Assembly (NCBI GenBank): GCA_010094025.1
Contig: ML991805.1
Location: 124,001 to 188,000, forward strand
Source of the DNA: Viridothelium virens
Lineage: Eukaryota; Ascomycota; Dothideomycetes; Trypetheliales; Trypetheliaceae
Direction of reading: 5' to 3'
Length of the DNA stretch: 64,000 nt
The notes beneath the pieces were generated by a model. The model was given only the letters and a program-made list of their open reading frames with translations. It was not told the origin of the DNA and did no database searches. Each line of letters opens with the position of its first letter. Positions within the stretch are counted from its first letter, which is position 1. Position numbers and translations under genes: made by a program. Shown piece after piece: positions 11,772-23,977 of this stretch.

Positions 11772-12025
11772 CAGTGGTCATTTTTGAAGTGGGCCAGCAC
11801 TAGACTGGGGGGCCCCTGAATACTACCAATCAGTATTCGTACTAGCCTTTTCTAGCTTCTGCTGTTAATCCGCATATAGACTTAGTAGAAATTATATTGA
11901 CCAATTAAAAGAATTGTCACCTGTAGCAGCTATCCGATAAAGGACTAAACCTGTTTTTGAAAGCCAATCGGATAATACACTATAACTCCCTGTCTAGCGC
12001 TCTCCCACTTCAAAAATGACCACTG
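11772..12025. mobile_element. Tc1/mariner-type MITE with 34-bp terminal inverted repeats
   Basis: The left end begins CAGTGGTCATTTTTGAAGTG and runs 11772-11805. The right end, 11992-12025, is its reverse complement with 31 of 34 bases matching. A TA dinucleotide flanks each side (11770-11771 and 12026-12027), the target duplication expected of Tc1/mariner and pogo-like transposons. The 254 bp element has an AT-rich interior with no coding capacity, so it is non-autonomous. The high match between its ends suggests a fairly recent insertion. Confidence 0.85.
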
Positions 12026-12027
12026 TA

Positions 12028-12750
12028 CAACTTCCATCGGAGCACAGACTGGCTGGATCGTATCTGTCCGACGTATGGTTGTTAATCTCGAAGCGGAAAA
12101 GCAGCGACGGGACTCTCCACAGCTGCGTTGGCTCTTAATCTACTCCGATAGGCGTGCTCTTTTAATTACGAGGTATTAGAGAGTACCTACAGTACCTGAC
12201 TGTCTTGAAATGAGTGGAATCCAGTTTCCGCCGCCCGCTAGGCCCGAACCAGGAGCCGCAGTACGGTACCATTGGTGCCATCCAACATGCTGAAACACCC
12301 ACCATCCGAATTTTCGGAAATTCAACTCAGACACGGGCCGCTGAGCTCGGTTAATATACTGGCTCTTAATGAGTGATGTTGGGTATCACATAGATTTAGA
12401 TGTACTCTAGGTTGTCGCGCCTAATGGACCATTCACACAAGGGAGTCATCAAACGGGTCGTTGATCAACCGCCAAGCAAGATCCTACAAGCTCTTGCATC
12501 CTGCGCTCAGATGATATAACACAAGGCTGAAGCCACTTGCGTAGGTAATGGTACAAACGCTATAGAGTTACTCGGGGTAGGATCCGATTTCGGTCGCCCA
12601 AGTTCTCCAACAATTGTACATACCATCTTAAGTATGGGAGGATAAGTTTCCCACCACATTTGTGCGAGCAACTAAGCAATCTTCTTACAAGTACCACAAG
12701 GCTAGGGAATAGCCATCTTCATCCCATCTTTTTCATGGTCCACTATCACA
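12028..12750. other. Intergenic region upstream of the membrane protein gene
   Basis: No gene or repeat supported. It presumably contains the promoter of the plus-strand gene starting at 12751. Confidence 0.4.
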
Positions 12751-13797
12751 ATGTCAAACCTATACCCATTGAACACCGGCACTGATGGCCAGCTAACATC
12801 GTGGATCGCACTTACAACAACTTGGCGCCCGACTAATCCGTCCCTTAAATGCAGGAGCTCCTATAGGCTTGATGGTCCAAGCCTAATGGCCTATGACCCA
12901 GCTTACGGTATCGACATTGACCAGACCGTTGTTTGTCAGCCTCCGCAGGTAACGACATGGTGGGGAGGACCAGAGGGACCGGGTGTTCTTGTCGCAACTG
13001 GGTCGCAGCATACCGCACTTAGCATAGGTCCTATTGTTTGTCCAGAGGACTTTTCGACCATACTGAGCACCGTACAAGAGGGTTCCAGTACTCACGCAAT
13101 GTGCTGCCCTTCGTGAGTCTCAATACTCCAATCCCTTACAATGCCAAGCTAATGAATCCTTTGCAGAGACTACTATCTTGCCAACAAACCCCCTGGATCC
13201 TTTGGTGGAGACTGCTTATCCGACGTGTCCTCTGGTGATGTACTGACCTACGCGTCCACCCTTGAAGGAAGCTCGACTGACTGGACTATCGTGACTACCA
13301 CTTTGAGTCAGAGTTCCACAGTTGGTGCGATTGCAGTTGTGGGCTGGAATATTGGCCAATTGGCACAAACACCTTCATTGACATCTTCAGCGCTTGTCAC
13401 CACGCCTGCAGATTTCCCTACCGTTTCGAGCACACCATCAGTTGTACCTTCAATCATCGCGTCTTCTAATACGTCCTCTAGTGGACTATCAGCAGGCGCG
13501 AAAGCAGGTATAGGAGTGGGAGCCGCTCTTGGAGTGCTCGGATTCCTCGCGCTACTCGGGGCTTTGTTCGTAGTTAGGAGACGAAAGCACAGATCTACCA
13601 AGAAAGACGTTGGCGCTGAGCACCCGTATGGGTTTAAACCCGAGCTTTCGGGCGAAGGAGCTCGAAGGGCGGAGATGGCGAATAATTATCCTAAAAGAGA
13701 AGGAACGCAAACCACATCTTTATTCGAGCTTCCAGTAGAGGAGCGGCCACTGGAACTGCCTACGGTCATAGGAATGGATAATGTTCGGAAAAGCTAA
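12751..13797 (+). CDS. Single-pass membrane protein with S/T-rich stalk
   Basis: Exons 12751-13112 and 13167-13797 join across a 54 bp GTGAGT...TTGCAG intron (phase 2) to give 330 residues. The N-terminal ectodomain has several cysteines and the segment CQPPQVTTWWGG, a pattern seen in fungal cell-surface proteins of unknown function. A serine/threonine-rich stalk (about 205-240) precedes the transmembrane helix, starting GAKAGIGVGAALGVLGFLAL (about 244-270). A basic stop-transfer VVRRRKHRSTKK and a short cytoplasmic tail follow. This layout resembles Mid2/WSC-type wall sensors, but there is no WSC domain and no clear signal peptide, so a missing first exon is possible. The precise role is unknown. 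Confidence 0.7.
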
Positions 13798-14922
13798 GCT
13801 ACGAGGACGATTGAAGAAGCCAGCAGTCGATCAAGCGAGAGTCTACATACCCCAATGGCCTCCGAGGACCTGAACAAGGCGGGCAAATTATTCAACGCCC
13901 GCCGTGGAGCGATACATTCACTTCCCAGACTGCATCGCTAGCAGAGATGTTGTGAATGCTGACTTTGACGTGGCGATATTCGATCGCAATGGCTTTTCCA
14001 ACAGACGAACATTATCGAGACAAGGCGATAAAAAGGCATTTGCGACAATGCTGTATGTTTCTTTAGCCGTTGTCAAGATAGTATCTTTTGCACAGCCGCG
14101 GCAATCGCATGTGGATGGTTTGGGAAGAGCTGCATGAACCCCGCCGAAATAGTGCGGTACCTGGTAGGTTCGCCGTAGCGTCATTTCTAGACAAGGGTGG
14201 ACGTCACGCTGGGAGAGCGATGATCTTTTCCAAGAGAAAGTGGGCACTGCAATCCACCACTCTAAGGAGCATATCCACGCCCTCCGGACAGACTCACTAA
14301 AATCGGCCCCCAACGCTTAAAAGACGCTACGAGATGCAAGGCAGCCAAGGCTAGACTTACTCAGTGTCTATCCCAGCATGCTGGCTGCACGCATTCCCGA
14401 GAGTGATATTTAGCAAAAATGGACGCGAGAGATCTTCTTGCTATTCGACGATAAAGATCGGCCAGAAAATTGGGCATGCAAGTTAGCGCAGTCCCCTGTC
14501 CCAAGAGATAAGTCACACTTGATCTCTTGAACGTATCTGAGGACCTCTAAATAGCCTGCAGATACTTCCGCCAACGTGGGCATGCACCATCCCGGCATCT
14601 ATCCTTGGAAAAAGATGAATTGAGTGATTGCCTTGGAGACCTGAGAACCGCTTGGCATATCAAAATCATGGCCTGGGCCATCTGGATTGCTAACGATTGC
14701 TGAATTAGGTCTTTCAGCTGTAGAGATCGCTTGGTCGTTCAGTGAAGACTTTTTGCCGTACGTTCATACATATCCCAAGTCTTTTGCGGTTCACTCATAT
14801 CATTCTGATCTTATTTTTGCAAAATTTGTGCTGCGTTCAATGGGAGATTCTCCTGTTCATCCTATCCCTTTTAAAAAGATCTAATATCTTCTCCACTTCG
14901 ATCTCGTGCTGCCTTCAATGAT
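13798..14922. other. Intergenic region
   Basis: Short open frames on both strands (about 60-130 codons) have no recognisable domain and no splice model I could support. Nothing else is seen. Confidence 0.4.
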
Positions 14923-16839
14923 ATGGCATCCTCTTGTGCCTCCCCCACTGGCATGGAGACACCTTCTTCAGAAATGGAAGTCAATCGGATAACTCCGGTC
15001 TCAACCGGGAACACGAATCCGCAGGGAACTCATTCTGACGAAGTAGATGCGAAAAAGAGAGCTATAGAATACATAGAAGAGGTCGACTCCTCTTCAGGCG
15101 GAGGCGACGAATGCGATGTCGGTGAAGTAGAGGCTCTGAGCCATGACCGACAGGCGTATACTCCGTTTCTGCGAAAAGGCCCTTTGTTGGGTCTTTGTGC
15201 TCTAATATTCCAGCTTCTTACCATCCCAGCTTCTTTCCTGGTTCTGGCAATGTCAAATGGACGGCCGGTGACTTCTTGGAAGTTCCAGCCAACGGTATAC
15301 CTCGCAATTATGACAGCCGTTGGCAACAGTGTTATGCGCTTCGCTGCTGTACAGGGTTGCATGATTGTCTGGTGGACTCATGCCATGCGTGGTACGACAT
15401 TTGCTCAACTTCATCAGGATTGGAAGATGAGCATCGGAGCCGTCGGCGCTTTGACGGCAGGCCGATATACAAACTTCATTGCTGTGGCAAGCTTGTGCGC
15501 AACGTTCGTTATTGTTGACGGCCCTCTATTGCAAAGAGCGTCGTCAGTAGTCTCGAAAACGCCAGCAGAGCCAATTTCCCTGCATACGCTTTTGTCACCA
15601 GAGATCCCCGCGTATTTCTCTGGGTTCTCGATCCTTGACACCGACCACCCGACAAACGACTTCAGCAGCGAATTCTATTCCGTGTTCTCAAATTGGACTG
15701 CGGGTTCTCCTATTACGAGCGCCATTACTGGATGCCCTGGGGTATGCACAGCAACAGTACAAGCAGCCGCGCTCGCAATGTCCACTTGCTCCTCACACAG
15801 TATGCCCATAGATTACACAAAACCTTTGGTTGGCAATCAGACTGCGGTATACGACGAATGCAGAATCGCCCCTACCAATTTGGATGCCTTTACCATCACA
15901 CTCGCTACAGCTCTTGACGGTCTGGGCAATGAGAGACTTGATCTCAAAGTTGGCATGACAGATACTGATGTAGCGAAAACGTGTGTGGGCGAATTTACTA
16001 CAAAGACGTGCCATCTAGTCTCCGCGACAGCGGAGTATGATGTCACAATATCGAATGGCAACATTGATCTTGAACAGCCTCCGAGGATTCTAAATGTTGC
16101 CAACAACACTCGAATCAACAACCAGACAATATCACAATTCAACTTACGTTTCAAAGGCCAAGACTGGCTACATACTACCCTAGGAGGATTATCGATGGCA
16201 GCAGCGATTCAGTTTATGACGCTGGCTGGATTGATGCCCTCGATGGCCAACGGCGACAATCCATCCCTTACTGGATCAAATGCCTTCTCGTATAAAATGA
16301 TAACGAATGAGAATGCCTGGGACGAAGAAACGGATTGTGCACCCGCGTGGAAGGATCCCACGACAGATATCCTTGCTGCTCTGAACGAACTCATGTTTCG
16401 AGCATCTGTATACACGGCACAAGCATACAACGAAACGTATTTGAAGGCGCGAATGGACCCTGGCCTCAATGTGTCATCTGTTGTGCAGGGGACCAGACAT
16501 GATCCTATCAACGTATTCCATGTCAATTACTACTATTTCCTTGCCGCTGCGCTCGTGCAGCTCATTTCCGTCCTACTCATTGCGTACACCTTCTTTGGGT
16601 GGTGGAGGCTGGGTCGTGAGGTAAGTTTTAGTCCGTTAGAGATCGCGAAGGCATTTGAGGCGCCTCTGCTGCAGGGAGTGAAGAGTAATACAAATGCGAA
16701 AGAGATTGCAAGGGTGATGGATGAAAGGAAGGTGAGATATGGTGTCTTTGGCAGGGATGAAATGGGATCGGAGAGGAAGATGGGTTTCGGAGATCCGGAT
16801 GTTGTCTGTAGACTGAAGGGGTTCACGAAGAAAAAGTAG
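14923..16839 (+). CDS. Polytopic fungal membrane protein of unknown function (DUF3176-like)
   Basis: A single exon of 638 residues. An acidic, S/T-rich N-terminus of about 80 residues precedes hydrophobic segments at about 88-110, 123-145 and 180-198. A long, probably extracytoplasmic loop (about 200-530) follows, with several N-x-S/T sites and paired cysteines. The last transmembrane segment is at about 536-561, ending in a basic cytoplasmic tail of some 75 residues. The early segments (SNGRPVTSWKFQPTVYLAIM, then a WW pair) resemble the fungal DUF3176-type proteins common in Pezizomycotina; I am moderately sure of that family. No enzymatic motif is visible. Function unknown. Confidence 0.8.
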   Translation: MASSCASPTGMETPSSEMEVNRITPVSTGNTNPQGTHSDEVDAKKRAIEYIEEVDSSSGGGDECDVGEVEALSHDRQAYTPFLRKGPLLGLCALIFQLLTIPASFLVLAMSNGRPVTSWKFQPTVYLAIMTAVGNSVMRFAAVQGCMIVWWTHAMRGTTFAQLHQDWKMSIGAVGALTAGRYTNFIAVASLCATFVIVDGPLLQRASSVVSKTPAEPISLHTLLSPEIPAYFSGFSILDTDHPTNDFSSEFYSVFSNWTAGSPITSAITGCPGVCTATVQAAALAMSTCSSHSMPIDYTKPLVGNQTAVYDECRIAPTNLDAFTITLATALDGLGNERLDLKVGMTDTDVAKTCVGEFTTKTCHLVSATAEYDVTISNGNIDLEQPPRILNVANNTRINNQTISQFNLRFKGQDWLHTTLGGLSMAAAIQFMTLAGLMPSMANGDNPSLTGSNAFSYKMITNENAWDEETDCAPAWKDPTTDILAALNELMFRASVYTAQAYNETYLKARMDPGLNVSSVVQGTRHDPINVFHVNYYYFLAAALVQLISVLLIAYTFFGWWRLGREVSFSPLEIAKAFEAPLLQGVKSNTNAKEIARVMDERKVRYGVFGRDEMGSERKMGFGDPDVVCRLKGFTKKK

Positions 16840-17046
16840 CTGAGATATACGCATGTAGTAATTGAAAGTGTAGCGTGCAATGTTCAACGTTTATCATAAC
16901 GTGTAGAAACTTCACCAAGAGACGGGGACTGTCCCACGTTGGCCGTCCCGGCTTTCGGGTGCAAACTCCACCGAATTCGAGCTCTTCCAGTCTCAGTATC
17001 GAGGCTTTCCTGCAATACCAAAACGTGGTAACAATACTGTACTTCA

Positions 17047-18644
17047 ATGTGGATAGAAATCCTCTGTTTCGTTCTGACTCTCGCCGTGATCTATGTCTGC
17101 TCAAAGTTGGGTCACTCGAGAACATTAGCTGCCATCCCTGGACCTCCGGGGAATCCACTGACTTCTTTCTTAATTGACTATCTAGATCTACAAGGATGCA
17201 AGACCAGACATGTCGCCTCTCTACATAAGAAATATGGACCGGTGGTCTGTATCGCATCAAAAGAGGTATCTCTTTCGAGCCACTCAGCAGTCCCCAAGAT
17301 CTACACTATACAGTCAGAAAAGACGTCGTTCTATGACATGTTTATTGTATTTAATGAGCGGACTCATTTCACAATGATAAATACACAGGAACACAAGAAC
17401 AGGAGAAGGCCTTTTGCTTCCCTGTATGCTGCGCTTACAGTCTCCAGTGGAGAAACAGAAATTCTCATGGATACAATGACCATGAAATTCATTGATGCTT
17501 TAGCAAAGCAAATCCCGTTGGAAAAAAAGTTATATGAACTCATATCTCCTTCTATATTAGACTTCATGACAGCCTTCATCTATGGCAATCTTGGTGCTAC
17601 GGCGGCGCTAGAAAGCTCACAAGACAACCAGATCAACGATGATCTCAAAGCTCCCGGCAGACGTCTGCTTTTCTTCGCCTTCAATCAATTTCCAGTCCTG
17701 GCAGAATGGGCCACCATTGCAATCAACAAGCTCGGACTGTCCAACCACTTTCCGACTCGCACATATCCCCAGCTATTCTCCCATGGCTGGCACACCTGGC
17801 AATCCTTCGACCAAAAAATCTCTCGCTCAGAAAAACTCGACGCCACCACCTCCGCCTCGGTGATCGCTCAGGCCCACGACTCAGGCATCACCGGCACGGC
17901 CCTCGCCGCCGAATGCGCCGACCAGCTCCTCGCGGCCCTCATCGCCCTCAACCACGTCCTCATCTCCGCCCTGTGGGTCCTTTCCCAGCCCTCCCAGCAC
18001 AGCATCCAATCGCGCCTGCACGACGAACTCCGCGCCCTCCCGCCCTCCGCGCTCGACTCCGCAGGGAACCCGTCAATCCAGACATGCAGCAAACTTCCCT
18101 ACCTCAACGCCGTGATGAAGGAGACCCTGCGCCTGTACCCGCCCTTCTCCGGAGCGCAGCCGCGGAGGTTTCGGTCGGATGTCGTGATCGATGGGTACGT
18201 GATTCCGGCGGGGACGAGCGTGAGCATGTGTATGTATGCTATGCATCGGAACCCGGAGGTGTTTCCGGAGCCGGAACGGTTTTGGCCGGAGAGGTGGTTA
18301 GATGTGTCGGAGGGGCGGATGAGAGAGATGGAGAGGTATTTCTGGCCGTTTTCGGCGGGGGACCGGAGGTGTACTGGAGAGCAGTGAGTGATCCTTGAAG
18401 AGCGTTGCTGGAGTTGCTATGCAGGATTTACTAAGTGCCCTCTAGCTTGTCTAAGGTGGTAATTTCGAAGATACTGGCGGCAGTCTTTCGGAGGTTCGAG
18501 ACCGAATCGGCGGAAGATAAACGTACTGTAATGACATGGACGAGTCGATCGGATAGGTTTACAGAAGCGAGCCCGGAAGGCATACGGAATCCGTGTCCAA
18601 AGGCTATTCACGACCTTCGTATTCGTATTTCCGCAGCGGAATAA
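17047..18644 (+). CDS. Cytochrome P450 with atypical I-helix
   Basis: Exons 17047-18383 and 18446-18644 join across a 62 bp GTGAGT...TCTAG intron (phase 2) to give 511 residues. The N-terminal anchor is 1-24, followed by a proline hinge IPGPPGNP. The K-helix ExxR is ETLR (359-362), PERF-like FWPERW lies at 412-417, and the heme motif is FSAGDRRCTGE with Cys442. These identify a microsomal fungal P450 needing a reductase partner. The I-helix reads QLLAALIALNHVLISALW (293-310), where a canonical P450 has A-G-x-D/E-T; both the acidic residue and the oxygen-activating threonine are absent. Such loss is known in P450s that rearrange peroxides or use other substrates. Substrate unknown. It is convergent with the permease. 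Confidence 0.9.
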
Positions 18645-18775
18645 AAATTGATCACACCGTGCCGAGATCGATTCACAAGATTCATACGAAAGGGAGGTTG
18701 TAAATACCCGCGTCACTGAAGCGAAACAGTAAATATGTAGCGAAAATGTCTGAAAGTTGGAATCATTGTAATGCT

Positions 18776-20568
18776 CTAAACAACCGCTAACCGGTACGAA
18801 GCTGATGTGGGATCCTCTTCAACAATCGTGTTTGCTACTCTGATATTCCTGATTGGATTGAAAGCGTGACCGCGGCAAAAGTTATCGACTATGCTCAGGA
18901 GCAGAACGAATGCAATGGACGGCCCGAGGTATGGGAAAGTGGAAGCCGTGATTGGTTCAAACAGGGGCAGGATTTGGCAAAGTACGATAAAGAAGCAAGG
19001 CGGTGCGGCGATGCAGTTGACCAGGAAGCCATATTTGCCCATAGACCATTTTCCTTGCCGTATGTCATGTCCGCGGCTGATCCGACCAGCTATCCGAGTT
19101 GCGATAAGTAAGCCATATGAGAGTACGAGGAAGCCAGTAGCGAGGCTGAACATAATGAGGAGGGCAACAGATGAGCCGATATTAATGAGAAGCAGGACAA
19201 CGCTAAAGGAGCAGACAAAAAGGAGCGGCCCACGGGCACCTCGAAGCTAAAGGGTAGGTTAGTAAGAACGCTCAAACGGACAGTCAGGATAATGTTGCAG
19301 CGAGACTTACGCTCCAGAATTGACACCACCATTCAGGCATCGCCCCTTGCTGTGCTAGTTGTAGAGTCAATCGGCTGGTGGTGGCGAAGGCTCCGCAGGC
19401 AACCGGGCATGTTTGTAATATAATTAGGCAAGTAACGCAAGAAACGAGAGGCCGACTGTTCGACCGATCAAATAAAATCTCAATGATCGGATAGGGGGCT
19501 GATAGCACGTTGTCAGTCAAAGGGCCCATGAAGAGTGGAATGAGAACTGCCAAAGGTATGGAGAGCAGAGCACCGATCTGTGTAGAGCGGAAAATGATCT
19601 TCGGAACCGTGACTTCGGAGTCTTTTACTTCAGCCGCCATGTGGACGATCCCGTCAGAAGCCGTGTACATAAAGAATATGAGGGTGATTCCTTGGCAAAA
19701 TGCAAACCCACTATTGCCCCATGCAGTATTTGCTTGATCAATCGTACTGGACAGGTAGGCCATGTGAGCTGAATTCCGCTCTCCCATGACGGGAAAGACC
19801 ACGATTAAGATAATGACAATGACAAAGACCAAGATCATGCCCAATACCTCTAGAGGCCTGAGTACAATTCTTAAGTATTTGTTCAGCGTGCACCAGAAGC
19901 AGAGCAGGACGATAACACAGCCAATGCCGACCTGCAGACCTCCGATTTGGTGGAGCGTCCAATTTGCCACGTTGGGATGATAAATCTCGACAAGCTCCAT
20001 AATTTGACCAGACATCAGGGTAGGCAGCACTGCTGTGGCGAGGAGCCATCCTATCCAAGTCAAGTAGGCTTGGACATGGCTTAGCATCAATCGGCCTTTC
20101 TTACTGAACCATGGAGGAGCATTTGTGTACACCCAGATATATTGACCGCCGACGTACGGTTCGCTGGCTCTTTGTTAGAAGTATGTGGTTAAAAGAAGGA
20201 GCCACTCCTTACACGGAGGCCATCTCAGCCAGACTGCCAGAAATGCAGGTTGCGACTGCCCATCCTATGACCGGTCCCCAGAATACTGCTCTTGGACCTC
20301 CCGTCAAGAGTGCGGAACCCAAAGTATTGACGAAAGCGATGGGAGTGCTTTGTAGATTGACAAGTAGAGATATGCCATCAAAGGTCCTCATGAAGGCATT
20401 GTATTTCTACCATCTGTGAGAAAGAATTGTAACAGAGCTCAAATCACCGCGACGTACGCTTGGCATATACTTGGGGTTGTTCAAAGAGTCGGAATGAGCG
20501 AATTCCGGAGCTGAGTCGACACTTTTCTCTGCAGTGTTGACATCCTTTGACTCGATAAGATCGCTCAT
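18776..20568 (-). CDS. APC-superfamily amino acid/GABA permease
   Basis: Four exons on the minus strand: 20568-20458, 20406-20213, 20163-19311 and 19246-18776, with introns of 51, 49 and 64 bp; 542 residues. The N-terminus is acidic and cytoplasmic. Exon 2 contains the first transmembrane helices with FDGISLLVNLQS, and GSLAEMASVEPYVGGQY across the second junction matches the SLAEMAS-x-x-P-x-x-GGQY signature of fungal GABA/choline-type permeases of the amino acid-choline transporter family. About twelve hydrophobic helices follow. It should import an amino acid or related amine by proton symport at the plasma membrane. The second splice was fixed by exact length agreement with this motif. Confidence 0.88.
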
Positions 20569-22052
20569 CTTCTCTTAATTTTCACGACTTCGACAAAGCT
20601 GGATGGCACCACGAAGAGAAGAAAAAGGAAGGAGAACAACCCACGCCGGCAGAGAAGTGCCGATGAAAAGCTCGCAGCAAAGTCACTGTGTCGCTTCCTA
20701 TTGAAATGGCTTCACACGTGGAGCTACGGAATCAACCACTGCTGTTGAATCTGGATGGTAGTGATGACAGTGCTGGTAGGAATTATGATGGGTTCCTGAA
20801 TATTCGAAGAATGCAATGTCTTGTTCAGGAGCCGGGGATGGCCATGCCTAGAATCGTGAGTGTAGGGTTCACTTTGTCGGCTATCGTTGCAAGACTAATG
20901 GAGTAGGTGAGGAGGACCTGCAGCATGACCTGGTCTCACCTCAGATTAATCATCTCTACTCGATTCTCAAGGATTAGGGCCTCGAGATGGGTATGGGGTG
21001 CCAATGGATTGGGTCGATCTAAAGGTTAGTCTTAGAGATGGCGTGCGGCACAGTTATTCACGTCTCCGATCCAGCCCTCCCGACAACCCAGGGGCCTAAA
21101 GGGAGAACGGGAGGTCCTGCTCTTGGCTTTAATCGCACGCGATGGCAGTAAGAAGCGAATGAATTTCCCCGGGCAATTCGGGGACAAGATATCCTAGTTA
21201 TCTGGATCTACCGACTTTGATGAGTAGAAGTCACGACGTCGCACGCTGCATCGTCGGAGCAATGATTTTCCGCTACTCTAGGCCGAAGAAATGTTCGCAA
21301 CTCATAGAGTACGGAGTACAACGTCAAGCACCTGCATGAGCATCTCAAAATCTGTAGGACGTTGAACTGAAGCCTCGATTGCGGATGCCGAGGAGATACT
21401 CACGGCTTTGAGATAGAATCGTTTGATATTGGAACGACTACTGATCTTTCTGTGCTGCCTTGAGGTTGTCTGCTCGGCCAACATCGCTCTGCAGCGCTTC
21501 GGCTCTGCGTTACCTTTTTGAGATATTCTGTTGCTCTGCCTGGTACAGCACGCTCTGTTCAATGGAGAAGCCCGTGTTCCCACATTGCGAAGCAAAAGCC
21601 GAGAAACGCCTTAACTTCAGCTCATCACATAGGTGCGGTGGGGAAAGTGTGCATAACACTTCTTAATGCGGTAGAAGCTATACATCAGCACATGAATAGA
21701 AGGTATGTGACGTTTTGCTTCCAAGCAAGAGAAATAGGCTCAAGACATGGATCTAGTCATCTGTGGTATAGTATGATCTGTTCATTAGCCATAGATTTGG
21801 ACTATAAGACTGCCAGCAGGTCGAATCTTTGCTGTCTCTATCGCTAGGGTAACTGGGACCAACGCACTACCAATGTTTGAAATCTCCACCCGCAAGACAT
21901 ACAACTTTCAGCGAACGTCGTGTTAGACATCCCATACCCATAGATCGGGGATGAAATTATCAAGCTTTGGTGCATCAAATGGCCGAAATTTCGAAGTACA
22001 TAGGAAATACGAATATCAATTCTTCACTGAGTGTCGCATTTCTTTCCTATCA
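20569..22052. other. Gene-poor interval
   Basis: Small frames occur on both strands, for example a plus-strand ATG frame from 20706 and a minus-strand frame at 21302-21595, but none carries a motif or splice structure I recognise. It probably contains the permease promoter at its left end. Confidence 0.4.
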
Positions 22053-23460
22053 TCACCGTCTCTCTGCAGCATCGCACTGTTCTATGAAGCGATAGATCCC
22101 TTCGAAGCCTTGATACTCCAGTGGACTGTGTCTGGGCTCTGGTTCATACAATCCCTCACTTCCTAATTCGCTGCTACGAAGAGTATGGTATCCTGATGGA
22201 GAAGATTTCGCCCACGGATTTTCCGGCTCGGGCTCAAATTGTTCGTACTCTGATTGCGTAGACGTGTCGGAAAACAATTGGAAGTCCTCTGATGAAGAAA
22301 CCATAGGCCGCCAGTCAATTTCTTGCTTCTGAGGGTATCTGACAGCAGGCGGAGCTTGCTCTTCGTAAAAGGAGCATTCGGATGCATCGTCACTTGGAGC
22401 AAAGGGGAAGAGTAATGCAATTTCGGTGCCGGTGTAAGCATCAAAATCCTCATCTTGAGTGATGATGCCGCGCTGGACGCCAAGTTCATCACAAAGTCTC
22501 TCAACCGTATCTGCGTCGCAACCAGGAAAGTGAACACGGAGAGAAGAGGAGCGATAAGTGATTGGCAGATCGCCAAGTGTGGAAAGACGATTCAGATCGT
22601 TCAGTACTGCTGCAAGGTCCTTGAGCGCACGGGAGAAATCGACAGAGATTGTGTCGAGAAGACCCTCAGTATTGAGAGTATTGGCGGTAGTTTCGGGTGG
22701 ATAGGAAAAGCCGGCAACGCCGTTCAACGGTGTAAGAGCGGTGATGGTGGGGTTCACGTTAAAGTCGATGTAAGAGCCAGGAGTCGCCTTGGGAAGGGAC
22801 CGCAGCTTACGACCAGTCTCTTCTTGGAGGGACGTCACTGCTTTGTAACGCTTCTCTCCAGTGGCTGGACTCGCACCGTCGTATTGCACCTTCTTTCCGG
22901 ACAGAAAGAAGGCACGAAAAGCTTGGGATACATTCTGCACAATATGTTGAGGTTGGGCAGGACCGTGTGAGAAGTATCGTGCACCTCCCACCCGACCAGA
23001 GCCAATTGCATAACCTCCAGCCGTCCTACCCAAGGTGCCGCCTGTAAGATTGGGCCGTAATGTAGATGCAAATGGAGCTCTGCCGGCGGATGCGCTGACA
23101 TGTGAGGCAGTCCTCGACTTTGGAAAAGAAGCCTTCTCATACTTCACACCAGTAAAGCCGGATGACGTAGTGAAGCGTCGGATAGTGGCATTGATCGTGC
23201 TCTGGGTGTGATAGCTTCGGGCTTTGCTTTGACGGAGGAATGCGACTGGATGAATGGGATGATGAGCTTCAGCACGAACGAAGACGGGCTGAACCCTCGA
23301 ATCGGGGATTTGCGACTGAACGAAGCGAGTGGCCTTCTTGAACCCAAGCCTGGAATGGCCAATTAGCTAGACACAAATGACGCAGACAGGATGGTACGAA
23401 CCGTAATAGCTTGATGTTCTTGGCCATCAACTTATGGAGATGGCCCGCCGAAGGCGCCAT
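22053..23460 (-). CDS. Conserved fungal protein, probably mitochondrial (sometimes annotated as casein kinase II beta 2 subunit)
   Basis: Exons 23460-23402 and 23349-22053 join across a 52 bp intron (phase 2) to give 451 residues. The donor GTTCGT is weak, but it alone keeps the frame. The start MAPSAGHLHKLMAKNIKLLR is basic and amphipathic, followed by FVRAEAHHPIHPVAFLRQSK, RSYHTQSTINATIRRF and a G/R/S-rich stretch with RYFSHG. These features recur in a Pezizomycotina family often labelled casein kinase II beta 2 subunit, though I see no CK2-beta zinc-binding cysteine quartet. The C-terminal third is acidic and low-complexity. Mitochondrial location is inferred from the N-terminus only. Confidence 0.75.
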
Positions 23461-23977
23461 GATTGCTGTACCTTTCACCTAGCAGGCGTTGATTGGAGTA
23501 GGTAAAGTGGGAAGAGTCAGAGTGACGATGTTAAGTGCATCGCCACAGCCCTCGGGAGTCGGCAAGATCGTTCACCCGCTAAACTATTTGAGTGCTAGCG
23601 CAAATCATCAGCCACCTACACGATCGCAAACACAGACCTGTACTCCGTTGAAGTACTCTCTACGAAAGAGCGAGGTTGACAACTTAGAGTCTGTCTTTGA
23701 GCTACAGCAATTCACTCAGCCTGAAAATAAGAAGTATCCTTCCACAACTCGAGGACAGGATACCATGGAGGCTCCGTGTGCTTGCCTCCTTTCTTGAGAC
23801 AAATGTCCGGCACATTCCAGCAACGAACGCGTAAATTGCTCCATTATTCCTTAGGTACAGTCGGAATGTAATACCATATTTACTTCATGAAACATTCAAC
23901 TTCACCTCTTTCACTCTTCGTACGTCGATTGTGAGCTTTATCCTCTATTCCAGATCTGGTTGATGCATAAAATCGCA
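23461..23977. promoter_or_regulatory. Divergent promoter region
   Basis: A 517 bp gap between divergent starts, likely carrying both promoters. A 102-codon frame at 23489-23797 has no recognisable features. Confidence 0.45.
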
